The notes under the pieces are model-generated. The model made no database searches and was not told where the DNA came from. It was given only the letters and a program-made list of their open reading frames with translations. A stretch of 64,000 nt of DNA from Clostridium drakei (GTDB lineage Bacteria > Bacillota > Clostridia > Clostridiales > Clostridiaceae), in assembly GCF_000633595.2 (NCBI RefSeq), contig NZ_JIBU02000009.1, positions 87,003-151,002 of the forward strand. The letters run 5' to 3'. Shown here piece after piece: positions 36,193 to 45,286 of this stretch. Made by a program: the position numbers and the translations under genes. Every line of letters starts with the position of its first letter. Positions within the stretch are counted from its first letter, which is position 1.

Positions 36193-36230
36193 AAATTGGG
36201 ATGCCGCATTTAGGCAGCATCCCAATTTTC
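36193..36230. terminator. Bidirectional terminator between the chemoreceptor and MFS 3
   Basis: AAATTGGGATGC pairs with GCATCCCAATTT. A and T tracts on both sides suit both convergent genes. Confidence 0.8.
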
Positions 36231-36262
36231 TTTATATTAGGGAAGGGTGAATTAACTTTTGT

Positions 36263-37621
36263 TTAAGGTGCAATTTCCTCCAAGGATTTTCCGGTTGTTT
36301 CAACCATTCGTGTAGCTATTATTGAACCTATAATACAAATAACTGCAAAACCAAGAAATACATATGAAATTCCTTTAGCATCCAATACGATTCCAATTAT
36401 CATAGGTCCTATTGCGGAAGCAAGACGAAGCCATGTTGTAGCAAATGCTGTTCCAAGAGCTCTCATTCTTGTAGGATATATTTCTGGAGTATAAAGGTAT
36501 AGCAAAACAGTAATTGAACCTATAACACCATAAGATAATGATCCCAAGTACATAACACTTTTTGCAGATCCTGCTCCATTTAAGAATAGTGCTGCAAGTA
36601 GACAACCAGCAACAAGGAAAGCCACAGTTGCCCATCTTCTACGTCCAATCTTATCAATTAGCAATGCACATGTTAATACTATAACTACTTGAACAATATT
36701 TGTAAGGGATGCTGCATGCAAAGATTCTGAAAGTGGAAGTTTGTAAACAGTTTTATATAAACTAGGAAGCCAGTTATTTAAACCATTAGATATAAAGTAT
36801 GCTGAAAACCATAATCCCCATACTACCAATGTTCTCCAGCGGTAGAATGGTGAGAATAGTTCAGTCCATTTTGCTTTAACTACTGGTTTGTTTACATCCA
36901 TAGTAACAGGTACACGCACATCTGTACTTGCTTCCATTTCTTTAATAACACGTTCAGCTTCATCAAGTCTACCTTTAGAAATTAACCAACGTGGTGATTC
37001 TTTAAGTGTAAAGAAAAGAGGCAGAATAATTAAACCTGCTGCACCACCTATCAAGAATATCCATTTCCAACCATAATGTGGTACAATAAAAGCTGCAATT
37101 TGTGCAGTTAGCATCAAACTAATAGGGAATATCATCTCATAGAGCATAAAGAATTTTCCACGCCCATGTGCTGCTGACAATTCGTTTATATAAGTGGCAG
37201 CAACAGGAACTTCACCGCCCAATCCAACGCCTTGTAGGAATCGTAATGTAAACAATATATTATAATTGCCAGCAAACATACATGCAATTCCTATTACAGA
37301 CATTAGAAAGATAGAGCCTTTTACACTAGTTACACGACCAAAGCGTTCTGCGATAACACCAAAAATCAGTGCACCTACTGCTTGACCTAAGTATCCTGCT
37401 GCAATTAGCATTCCAATTTGACCAGCACTTAAATGCCATAATCCAATCAAAACTGGCATAGCATATGCAAGAGATAATGAATCAAAACCATCAAAAAATG
37501 TAGCAGTACCTATAATAACACGTGGTTTGATATGCCATCGTGAAAAAGGAATACTTGCTAGACGAGTAAGGAGTTCTGAGGCACGGTTTGTTGAAGAGTT
37601 TAAATTTGCTTTTTCATTCAT
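36263..37621 (-). CDS. MFS transporter, paralogue 3
   Basis: A 452-residue third copy of the importer, with GVIAERFGRVTS, KESPRWLISKGRLDEAE and YTPEIYPTRMRALGTAFA. The ATG at 37621 has AAGGAAGG nine bases upstream; a longer in-frame start at 37684 lacks one. Unlike paralogues 1 and 2 it has no aldolase in front: promoter 3, the leader and the conserved hairpin run directly into it. It reads toward the chemoreceptor. It is probably regulated by the same LacI proteins. Confidence 0.9.
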   Translation of the reverse strand: MNEKANLNSSTNRASELLTRLASIPFSRWHIKPRVIIGTATFFDGFDSLSLAYAMPVLIGLWHLSAGQIGMLIAAGYLGQAVGALIFGVIAERFGRVTSVKGSIFLMSVIGIACMFAGNYNILFTLRFLQGVGLGGEVPVAATYINELSAAHGRGKFFMLYEMIFPISLMLTAQIAAFIVPHYGWKWIFLIGGAAGLIILPLFFTLKESPRWLISKGRLDEAERVIKEMEASTDVRVPVTMDVNKPVVKAKWTELFSPFYRWRTLVVWGLWFSAYFISNGLNNWLPSLYKTVYKLPLSESLHAASLTNIVQVVIVLTCALLIDKIGRRRWATVAFLVAGCLLAALFLNGAGSAKSVMYLGSLSYGVIGSITVLLYLYTPEIYPTRMRALGTAFATTWLRLASAIGPMIIGIVLDAKGISYVFLGFAVICIIGSIIATRMVETTGKSLEEIAP

Positions 37622-37692
37622 ATTAACAATCCTTCCTTTTGCTGTGTCTAGAACACAAAAATTTGTAAAACGTTTACTTATCATAGTATTTA

Positions 37693-37724
37693 ATATGCGT
37701 TTCTTATTATTAAGAAACGCATAT
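37693..37724 (-). other. Conserved RNA hairpin, copy 3
   Basis: The minus strand repeats the 14-bp arms of copy 1 (ATATGCGTTTCTTA) with a different loop. Here it is in the 5' leader of a single-gene transcript. Confidence 0.72.
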
Positions 37725-37752
37725 ATTGATAGAAAAGTATGTCATAATTTGA

Positions 37753-37804
37753 TAGGGAACGTTTTCTGTAATTTTATTATATAAAACGTTTTCTATTGTG
37801 TCAA
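37753..37804 (-). promoter_or_regulatory. Catabolic promoter 3 with two LacI-type operators
   Basis: On the minus strand TTGACA (37804-37799), 17 bases, TATAAT (37781-37776). TAGAAAACGTTTTA (37795-37782) fills the spacer and CAGAAAACGTTCCCTA (37768-37753) lies downstream, matching promoters 1 and 2. Confidence 0.85.
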
Positions 37805-38396
37805 TAATTTTTAAAATTTTTTTTAAATTATACTGTTTTTTGAACATATATACCATTTTGATTAGTATAATTATAAGGTGAATTAGGCTTTGATAAAATT
37901 TAAAAGTACTGATACAATCAATGCTATAAGCTAAATATCTGAAATTTTTATTTATATACTTATGTGAAAAATTAATACTTTTATTATTATAATGTTTAAA
38001 TTTAGTTGTATTGAAAAATAGCATTTTCATTTGATTGATGTAAGAAAAATACAGATAATATTTTCTGAAAAATTATAGATAAAACACATCTATTGCAATA
38101 TAAAATCAAAATATTGTAATTAAATGTAAAAAAATGAAATATTTCTTATAAATCTTGATTTTTTTTAAATAAAAACTTTTTTTACTATACTTATTATCTT
38201 TTTATATTGTTAATATGTTAAAAATTATATATAATATGCATGAATGAGAAAACTTAAATACAAATTTTTTATAATGTATATGTATATTAATCTCTATAAG
38301 ACTGTGGCTTTTGATGATTTCTAGATGTAAGTATATATTATGATATTTTTTAATTATATATAATTAAAGAATGATATGAATTTTTGTATAAATTAA
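37805..38396. other. Very AT-rich divergent spacer
   Basis: No gene is supported between promoter 3 and the lacI 2 operator. The right end is homologous to the sequence displaced beyond repeat B at lacI 1. Confidence 0.55.
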
Positions 38397-38409
38397 AGAA
38401 AACGTTTTA
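38397..38409. promoter_or_regulatory. LacI-type operator in the lacI 2 leader
   Basis: AGAAAACGTTTTA lies 32 bases before the lacI 2 start codon, suggesting autoregulation. The matching site at lacI 1 reads AGAAAACATTTTA and is separated from its gene by repeat B. Confidence 0.6.
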
Positions 38410-38440
38410 CCTTAATTTTATTTTTTAGGAGAGTATACAT

Positions 38441-39457
38441 ATGAAAAATGTTTCTATCGTGGATGTAGCAAAACAAGCAGGAGTTTCGGTTACCACTGTC
38501 TCGCGTATAATAAATAATGTTAATTATCCAGTAGCGGCAAGTACACGTGAAAAAGTATTGAAAGTAATTGATGAATTACAATACACACCCAATAAAGCTG
38601 CTCAGGGTTTAAAGAGAAAGTTTAGCGATATTATAGGTCTAATTGTAAGAGATGTTTCAGATTCTTATTTTGGAGAAATAGCTAATGGAGTAACTAATAG
38701 AGCTAGTGAACTTGGTTATTTGTCTTTTGTCTGTAATACAGGACGTAATCCTGAAGATGAATTAAGGTATCATTATCATCTTTGGCAGCATAGAGTAAAA
38801 GGTATAATAGTAGCTGGTGGAGGATTTGATCAGTCGGATTATAAACAAAAGCTGGAGAATCAAGTTGTAAGATATGAAAAATATGGCTTAAAAATTGTAT
38901 CATTGGCTCCTCAAGGTATTGAAATTCCTTATGTGATGATAAATGATTTTGATGCTGGTAAGAAAGTTACTGAATATTTAATTCAACGAAGACATACAAA
39001 AATAGGATTTATCGGTGGTCCACAAAAAATATTTGCATCTATGGAAAGATTAAAGGGATTTAAAGCAGCAATTGACGCTGCTGGTATTGAATGCAATAAG
39101 AAGTATATTGCCAGTAGTGATTTTTCTCAAAAAGGGGGATATGATGCCTGTAAATCATTGATGTCGAAAAGTGAAAATTTAACAGCAATTTGTTGTGCAA
39201 ATGATAATATTGCCATTGGAGCTATGAGTGCTATTAGAGAACATGGATTTAGTATTCCAAAAGACATTTCTGTAATTAGTATAGGTGATATAAAGGATGC
39301 AAAATACACAAATCCTCCTCTTACAACACTAACCATTCCTCATTATGAAATGGGGCAAATGGCTGTGGATGTTATCACACAGTGGAAGGAGAAGGTTGAA
39401 ATTACTTTAAGTACATCAATATTTGAGAGAGAATCTGTTAGAATATTAGATAATTAA
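38441..39457 (+). CDS. LacI family transcriptional regulator 2
   Basis: A 338-residue paralogue of LacI 1 with the same helix-turn-helix (DVAKQAGVSVTTVSRIINN), hinge and effector domain. The recognition helix is identical in the two, so they should bind the same operators. Effector-domain differences (for example DQSDYKQKLENQVVRYEK) may tune ligand response. AGGAGAG precedes the ATG. It is divergent from MFS 3. A strong terminator follows. Confidence 0.92.
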   Translation: MKNVSIVDVAKQAGVSVTTVSRIINNVNYPVAASTREKVLKVIDELQYTPNKAAQGLKRKFSDIIGLIVRDVSDSYFGEIANGVTNRASELGYLSFVCNTGRNPEDELRYHYHLWQHRVKGIIVAGGGFDQSDYKQKLENQVVRYEKYGLKIVSLAPQGIEIPYVMINDFDAGKKVTEYLIQRRHTKIGFIGGPQKIFASMERLKGFKAAIDAAGIECNKKYIASSDFSQKGGYDACKSLMSKSENLTAICCANDNIAIGAMSAIREHGFSIPKDISVISIGDIKDAKYTNPPLTTLTIPHYEMGQMAVDVITQWKEKVEITLSTSIFERESVRILDN

Positions 39458-39483
39458 ACATAATATATCTTGGAAAAAGTTAA

Positions 39484-39529
39484 AGAAGCATGTATTGCCA
39501 TGAAAAATGGCATAATGCTTCTTTTTTTA
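39484..39529 (+). terminator. Terminator after lacI 2
   Basis: AGAAGCAT and GCCAT pair with ATGGC and ATGCTTCT around GAAAA, followed by TTTTTTTATT. Confidence 0.85.
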
Positions 39530-39653
39530 TTGAATAAAAATTATTCTTTTTTATTCATAAAATATTACAAGTGGTATAAGAAAAAATTCGATATTTATCC
39601 AACACTTGTCTATTATGTGTTGGATAACCAACAAATTATAAGCAAATTAATGA

Positions 39654-39711
39654 TTGAAGTTGTATAACACACGCTTTATAATAAACACATGTTGATTAAG
39701 ATACAAATGTT
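39654..39711 (+). promoter_or_regulatory. RND operon promoter with TetR-type dyad
   Basis: TTGAAG (39654-39659), 17 bases, TATAAT (39677-39682). The dyad AACACATGT-N10-ACAAATGTT (39684-39711) begins one base after the -10 box and covers the start site. It is nearly identical to the dyad at 23378-23405 by the tetR gene. Another half-site, AACACTTGT, is at 39601-39609. Confidence 0.65.
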
Positions 39712-39753
39712 AAATAACAGTCATTATAATATTTGAAATAGAGGAGGGATACC

Positions 39754-40968
39754 ATGAATAAAAAAATTTTATATTTTTGCTCACTATTTATAAGTGTAAT
39801 TATGCTAAGTGGATGTGGTAGTAAGGGTGACTCAGAAAAAAATACTTCTAAAAATTATCCTGTTAAAATCTTAGAACTGAAAAATGAAAACAATCCTGTT
39901 TCTTTAGAATATGAAGGAATAACAGGCGGCAGTGAGGTGAGAAAGCTTTCCTTCAAAAGTTCTGGTAAGGTATCTAAAATATGTGTGTCAAAGGGTCAGG
40001 AGATAAAGAAGGGCGATACTTTAGTTGAACTTGATAAAAGTGATTTGAACTTTGCCATGGAAGCTTCTAAAGCTCAGATGGATTCGGCTTCTGCACAATA
40101 TGATAAAGCAGTAAATGGAGCACAGCAAGAAGATATAAGTAAAGCTGATATAGCAGTAAAAAATGCACAGGATAACTACAATTATTATAAAGACCTATAT
40201 GATAAAAATGTCAAATTATATAATGCTGGGGCAATTTCAAAACAAGATCTAAATAGTTGTAAGCTTCAGTTAGATAGTACTGTCAGTGCTTTGAATGGTG
40301 CAAAACAAAGCTTACAACAGCTTCAAAATGGAAGCAGATCAGAAGATAAACAAGCTTTGTCAGCACAAGTAAATGCAGCAAAAGCTGATTATGACTCAAA
40401 GGCTAATTTAGTTCAAGATGGAACTTTAACTTCTGATTCAGATGGTTATGTTGTGGATGTACTTTGCAAAGAAGGGGAAATGCAGCCTGCAGGAAACCCT
40501 GTTGTTTTAGTAAGAAGTAAAAATCAAGTTGTTACCATAGGGTTATCCTCTGATGATGTTAAAAAAGTAAAAATAGGTACAAAAGCTCAGGTTAAAGTTA
40601 ACAACAATAATGTGGATGGGGAAATTTCAAATATAGTTCAAATGTCAGATAAAACCTCTGGAACCTATAGTGCTGAAATTAAGCTTTTAAAGCCTGTAGA
40701 TAACAATACATTTTATATTGGTGACACTGTAAAAACTTATGTTAGTATAGGAAATAAAAATGGAATATGGATTCCTATTAGCGGTATTTTAAATGATGGA
40801 GAAGACTATGTTTATGTATCGGAAAATGGACGAGCTGTTAGAAAAAATGTAACCTTAGGGGCTACAGATGAGGGTAAAGTTTCAGCAGAAGGTTTAAAGT
40901 CAGGAGATAAACTTATTATTGAAGGTATGAAAAACATAAAAGCTGGCTACAGCCTTACAATAAAGTAG
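39754..40968 (+). CDS. RND efflux adaptor (HlyD/MFP family) lipoprotein
   Basis: A 404-residue membrane fusion protein. The lipobox MLSGCGSKG near residue 20 gives a lipidated Cys. A lipoyl half-motif (KVSKICVSKGQEIKKGDTLVELD, around 72-94) is followed by a coiled-coil hairpin (about 105-200), the second lipoyl half and a beta-barrel with SKNQVVTIGLSSDDVK. GAGGAGGG serves the ATG. The RND pump follows 13 bases later, so the two form an operon. In a one-membrane cell no TolC-like partner is needed or seen. Confidence 0.92.
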   Translation: MNKKILYFCSLFISVIMLSGCGSKGDSEKNTSKNYPVKILELKNENNPVSLEYEGITGGSEVRKLSFKSSGKVSKICVSKGQEIKKGDTLVELDKSDLNFAMEASKAQMDSASAQYDKAVNGAQQEDISKADIAVKNAQDNYNYYKDLYDKNVKLYNAGAISKQDLNSCKLQLDSTVSALNGAKQSLQQLQNGSRSEDKQALSAQVNAAKADYDSKANLVQDGTLTSDSDGYVVDVLCKEGEMQPAGNPVVLVRSKNQVVTIGLSSDDVKKVKIGTKAQVKVNNNNVDGEISNIVQMSDKTSGTYSAEIKLLKPVDNNTFYIGDTVKTYVSIGNKNGIWIPISGILNDGEDYVYVSENGRAVRKNVTLGATDEGKVSAEGLKSGDKLIIEGMKNIKAGYSLTIK

Positions 40969-40981
40969 AGGAGAATTAATT

Positions 40982-43900
40982 ATGGGATTAATTAAAGCAG
41001 CCATAAAAAATAAAAAGATTATATTTGTCTTAGTGCTTATTGCCATTATAAGTGGTTTCTATTGTTATCACATTATTCCTAAGCAAGAAAGTCCAGATGT
41101 TTCTTCTCCTGCTGCCATGATTACCACAATATATCCTGGTGCTTCACCTAGTGATATAGAAAAACTGGTATCCAAAAAAATAGAAGATAAGGTGGAAGAA
41201 ATAAGTGGTTTTGATTATGTAGAATCTTATTCACAAAACAGCGCTTCCATAGTCATCGTAAGCTTAAACAATGATGCAGATAAGGATAAAGCCTGGAGAG
41301 ATTTAAGAGATAAAATAAAGGATTTACAATCTGAGCTTCCAGAGGGATGTCAGGAAAGTAAGATAGATACTAAGCTAACAGAAACCACAGGTATGATTAT
41401 AAGTATATCAGGAAAAAATTATTCCTATGAACAGCTTGGAAACTATGCAGATGATATAAAGAAACAATTGAGTGGTGTTAGTGGTATTTCTAGATTTGAT
41501 ATAGAAGGAAAACAGAAAAAGCAGGTAAAGATAGAAGTTGATTGGACTAAGATAAATAAGTATACTATTTCTATTGAAGATGTGTGTTCTGTGCTAAAAG
41601 CACAAAATGTAGATATTCCTTCAGGATCTTTAAATTTACCTACTGGAAAAATAAAGGTTAAAACACCAGGTACCTTTACATCTCTTCAGGATATACAAAA
41701 TACAATTGTTGGTGTATCAGGAAGCAGTGGAGAAACTGTAAAAATTAAAGATATAGCAAAAGTATCTATGGATTATGATGATGATTCTAATTATAAATAT
41801 ACCGATAATGGAAGTAATGCAGTACTGCTTTCAGGATATTTTCAAGATAATAAGAACATTGTTTTAATAGGTGATGATATAACAAAAAAGTTGGATAGTA
41901 TAAAAAAGCAGCTGCCAAAGGATTTAACTATAGATCAAGTTACATTTCAACCTAAGGCTGTAAATGATTCAGTATCATTTTTTATGAAGAACCTTAAAGA
42001 AGGAGTAATTTTAGTAGTTATAGTTGTACTTATAGGTATGGGGCTCAGAAATGCCTTAGTAGTATCATCAGTTATTCCAATATCTATAGGAATGTCTTTT
42101 TTAGCAATGTATGTACTTGGAATAAAAGTTCAACAAATGTCTACTACAGCGCTTATTATAGCACTGGGAATATTGGTGGACGATGCTATTGTAATAGGTG
42201 ACATTATACAGGTAGGTATAGATGAAGGCGAGAAACCTGATGAAGCGGCTTTTAAAGGTTTAAAAAAATTGTTTGTACCTGTATTTACTTCTACATTAAT
42301 TATTGTTGGAGCCTTTTTACCGCTATTAACTATACCTGGAGAAGTAGGTGAGTTTTTAAAGACCTTACCTCAAGTGGTGATAATTTGTGTAACCTGCTCC
42401 TATATATCGGCTTTATTTGTAACTCCAGCCATGTCTGCTTTAGCTTTTAAAAAGAGTAAATGCGTTAACAAGGAAAGTAAGATTAAAAAAATGTTTCATA
42501 AGCTTTTAACTTATGGACTTGCTCATAAAAAGAAAGTTATTATTGCAGCTTTGGTAATATTTGCAGTATCTGTAGGAATAGCAAAAACTTTAGGAATGCA
42601 GTTTTTCCCTTATGCAGATAAAAATATAATATATATAGATGTTACTAATGAAAAAGTTGAAGATATTAATAGTACATCAAATTTAGTAAAACAAGTGGAA
42701 GATGTATTAAAGTCACAAAAAGAAATTACATCCTATACTTCAGCCATAGGTGGTGGAATGCCTAGATTTTATATTACCTTGCCTACAGTAACTCCAGCAA
42801 AGGATACTGCTCAAATTTTGGCAAAGGTAGATTTAAATAAGACTAAAAAATTCAATACTAATAAAGAGCTTACTCAGTATTTACAAGGGTTACTAGATAA
42901 TAAAATTTCAGGAGGTACAGCTACAGTAAAGTTATTAGAAGTAGCTGAACCTATAGGAGCACCTGTAAGGTTAAGACTTACTGGAGAAGATTTGGATCAA
43001 GTATATGCAGCCTCAGATAAAATACAGCAGCAGTTAAAAAATATACCTGGAACACTAAATGTAAGGGATGATGCTGCAAAAAAGACCTATCAATATGAAG
43101 TAAATATAGATGATGCAAAAGCATCAACCCTTGGTTTATTAAAGTCAGATATATTAAAACAAATAAATATTGCCTTAAAAGGTTACAGCAGTTCTGTATA
43201 TAGAAAAAATGGAAGTGAGTACGATATACTGGTTAAAACTAATATAGCTTCTGTTAAGGATCTTGAAAATTTGAAGATTAAATCTAGTGTTACGAATAAT
43301 AAAGTACAGCTGTCACAAGTTGCTTCTATTAAATTGAGTTCGGAGCTGGATCAAATAAAACATTATAAGAAGGATAAAACTATCACTGTGTACAGCGATG
43401 TAAAGACAGGTTATAACTCAGTAGATGTGGAAGATGTACTAAGCAGTAAAATATGCAAGATGGATTTAAATGGAGTAAATGTTATTTATGATGGTGAAAA
43501 ATATCAAATAGAAAAAAATTTCACCAGTCTTGCGTTAGCAGGGGTACTTACTATACTTATAATTTATATACTACTGTTTATACAATTTAAATCTTTTGTA
43601 CAGCCTCTTGTAATTATGTGTTCGCTGCCATTAGCATTAATAGGGGTAGTAATAGGACTTTTAGTATTCCAAATGCCATTATCTCTAACTGCCGTAATGG
43701 GAATAATAAGCTTAATTGGAGTGGTTATAAGAAATGCTATACTGCTTATAGAATATATAATTGAAGGAAGAAAAGAAGGACTTTCTATAGATGAAGCTTG
43801 TATTCATGCTGTAAGCCAAAGATTTAGACCTATAATATTAAGTTCAGTGGCAACTATCACAGGTATAATTCCACTTGCATTTTCAAAAAGTGCCTTGTTT

Positions 43901-44140
43901 GGACCTATGTCAGTAACTATAATGTTTGGACTTTTGGCAGCTACTTTCCTTACTTTTATAGTAGTTCCTGTTGTATATTCTATAGTTAATACAAAGCTAG
44001 ATGATGGTAGTTTAAAGTTACAGTTTAATGGTTTGTTGAAAAAAACAGGATTGATAAATGTATGGGGAAAGGTAAAAGAGATAAATTTACAGGAAAAAAT
44101 AAAATCTATAATTGATAAAGTTAAGGGTATTAGAAAATAG
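40982..44140 (+). CDS. RND family efflux pump (HAE1-like)
   Basis: A 1052-residue transporter with 12 transmembrane segments in the usual 1+5 repeat and two large outside loops. ALGILVDDAIVIGDIIQVG in helix 4 carries the proton-relay Asp pair, and VSQRFRPIILSSVATITGIIPLAF is the second-half signature. The family pushes out drugs, detergents or lipids with proton uptake. It is translated with the lipoprotein adaptor, and the operon carries a TetR-type dyad. Related pumps in Gram-positive bacteria include SwrC/YerP. Confidence 0.93.
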   Translation: MGLIKAAIKNKKIIFVLVLIAIISGFYCYHIIPKQESPDVSSPAAMITTIYPGASPSDIEKLVSKKIEDKVEEISGFDYVESYSQNSASIVIVSLNNDADKDKAWRDLRDKIKDLQSELPEGCQESKIDTKLTETTGMIISISGKNYSYEQLGNYADDIKKQLSGVSGISRFDIEGKQKKQVKIEVDWTKINKYTISIEDVCSVLKAQNVDIPSGSLNLPTGKIKVKTPGTFTSLQDIQNTIVGVSGSSGETVKIKDIAKVSMDYDDDSNYKYTDNGSNAVLLSGYFQDNKNIVLIGDDITKKLDSIKKQLPKDLTIDQVTFQPKAVNDSVSFFMKNLKEGVILVVIVVLIGMGLRNALVVSSVIPISIGMSFLAMYVLGIKVQQMSTTALIIALGILVDDAIVIGDIIQVGIDEGEKPDEAAFKGLKKLFVPVFTSTLIIVGAFLPLLTIPGEVGEFLKTLPQVVIICVTCSYISALFVTPAMSALAFKKSKCVNKESKIKKMFHKLLTYGLAHKKKVIIAALVIFAVSVGIAKTLGMQFFPYADKNIIYIDVTNEKVEDINSTSNLVKQVEDVLKSQKEITSYTSAIGGGMPRFYITLPTVTPAKDTAQILAKVDLNKTKKFNTNKELTQYLQGLLDNKISGGTATVKLLEVAEPIGAPVRLRLTGEDLDQVYAASDKIQQQLKNIPGTLNVRDDAAKKTYQYEVNIDDAKASTLGLLKSDILKQINIALKGYSSSVYRKNGSEYDILVKTNIASVKDLENLKIKSSVTNNKVQLSQVASIKLSSELDQIKHYKKDKTITVYSDVKTGYNSVDVEDVLSSKICKMDLNGVNVIYDGEKYQIEKNFTSLALAGVLTILIIYILLFIQFKSFVQPLVIMCSLPLALIGVVIGLLVFQMPLSLTAVMGIISLIGVVIRNAILLIEYIIEGRKEGLSIDEACIHAVSQRFRPIILSSVATITGIIPLAFSKSALFGPMSVTIMFGLLAATFLTFIVVPVVYSIVNTKLDDGSLKLQFNGLLKKTGLINVWGKVKEINLQEKIKSIIDKVKGIRK

Positions 44141-44172
44141 ATTAATATTTATGAGATATGTGATTTAAGAAA

Positions 44173-44207
44173 GAGGACGTTTGGTATTAAGAACGTCCTC
44201 AATTTTT
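44173..44207 (+). terminator. Terminator after the RND operon
   Basis: GAGGACGTT pairs perfectly with AACGTCCTC, followed by AATTTTTAT. Confidence 0.85.
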
Positions 44208-44267
44208 ATGCTTTTCTTCATTTAAAGTAATGATATAATTTAATGAGAAATATTATGGAGGAAAGAA

Positions 44268-45188
44268 ATGAATTTTACAGCTATAGATTTTGAAACTGCA
44301 AATGAAAGAAGAAATAGTCCATGCTCAATTGGTATTGTTGTTGTGAAAAATGGACATGTTGTAGAAAAAATACATCACTTAATACGACCTAAAGAAATGA
44401 GATTTATGCCAATTAATATTGGAATTCATGGAATAAGACCAGCTGTGGTTGAGAATGAACTAGAGTTTGATAAGGTATGGGAAAAGATTAAGCATTATTT
44501 TAATGGAAATTTAGTAATTGCTCATAATGCTTCCTTTGATATATCAGTTTTAAGGAAGACTGCAGAACTTTATGATATAGATCTGCCAGAGTTTAAATAT
44601 ATTTGTACTATGAAACTTAGCAAAAATTTTTATAAAGGAATTGAAAATGCAAAATTAAACACAGTAAATGACTTTTTAGGATATGAGTTCAAGCACCATG
44701 ATGCACTATATGATGCGCTTGCATGCAGCAATATATTACTTAATATAGCAGCGGAATTAAAATGTGATGATATTGATGAAATATCTAAACTAGTAGGAGT
44801 AAGCATAGGAACCGTAGATGGCAGCGAATATAAGCCATCACGTATTAAAGGAATGACAATAAAAACCTCTAATAGAATTTATGTTCCTAAAAAACGAAGT
44901 GTATTTGAAAGATTAAAAGCTGATGCATATAAAAATGAAGTAGTAGTGTTCACTGGAAGGCTGGATTCTATGCCAAGGGATGAAGCTATGAGATTAGTTA
45001 GAGTACTTGGAGGAACTACAGGAAGTTCTGTTACGAGAAAGACAACAATTTTAGTGACTAACATGAAAGATGTAAAAGATTTACATAGAGAAGAAATGAG
45101 CACTAAGCTTAAAAGAGCAGTGGACTTAAATGCAAAAGGACAAAATATAAGGTTTTTAAATGAAGAGGAGTTTTTAGGAATAAAATAA
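44268..45188 (+). CDS. DnaQ-like 3'-5' exonuclease with C-terminal BRCT domain
   Basis: A 306-residue protein. The DEDDh exonuclease starts with AIDFETAN (Asp, Glu), has LVIAHNASFDISVLRK near 86 with the second Asp, and HHDALYDALACS near 145 with the His and last Asp. A BRCT domain (about 220-305) is seen in VVFTGRLDSMPRDEAMRLVRVLGGTTGSS as in DNA ligase. The fusion resembles the epsilon-like exonuclease family of Firmicutes and probably acts in DNA repair or RNA/DNA trimming. GGAGGAAAG serves the ATG. Single-gene unit. Confidence 0.9.
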   Translation: MNFTAIDFETANERRNSPCSIGIVVVKNGHVVEKIHHLIRPKEMRFMPINIGIHGIRPAVVENELEFDKVWEKIKHYFNGNLVIAHNASFDISVLRKTAELYDIDLPEFKYICTMKLSKNFYKGIENAKLNTVNDFLGYEFKHHDALYDALACSNILLNIAAELKCDDIDEISKLVGVSIGTVDGSEYKPSRIKGMTIKTSNRIYVPKKRSVFERLKADAYKNEVVVFTGRLDSMPRDEAMRLVRVLGGTTGSSVTRKTTILVTNMKDVKDLHREEMSTKLKRAVDLNAKGQNIRFLNEEEFLGIK

Positions 45189-45216
45189 GGTTAGTTGTCA
45201 TAAGTAAGTGAGGTTT

Positions 45217-45258
45217 ATAGCTTTAACCATTGATATTACTTGGGTAAAGCTATTTTGA
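45217..45258 (+). terminator. Terminator after the exonuclease gene
   Basis: ATAGCTTTAACC pairs with GGGTAAAGCTAT (one mismatch), followed by TTTTG. It may also stop the convergent pentapeptide transcript. Confidence 0.6.
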
Positions 45259-45286
45259 ATTATAAAAGGCAGTGTTCAAAGCAATG

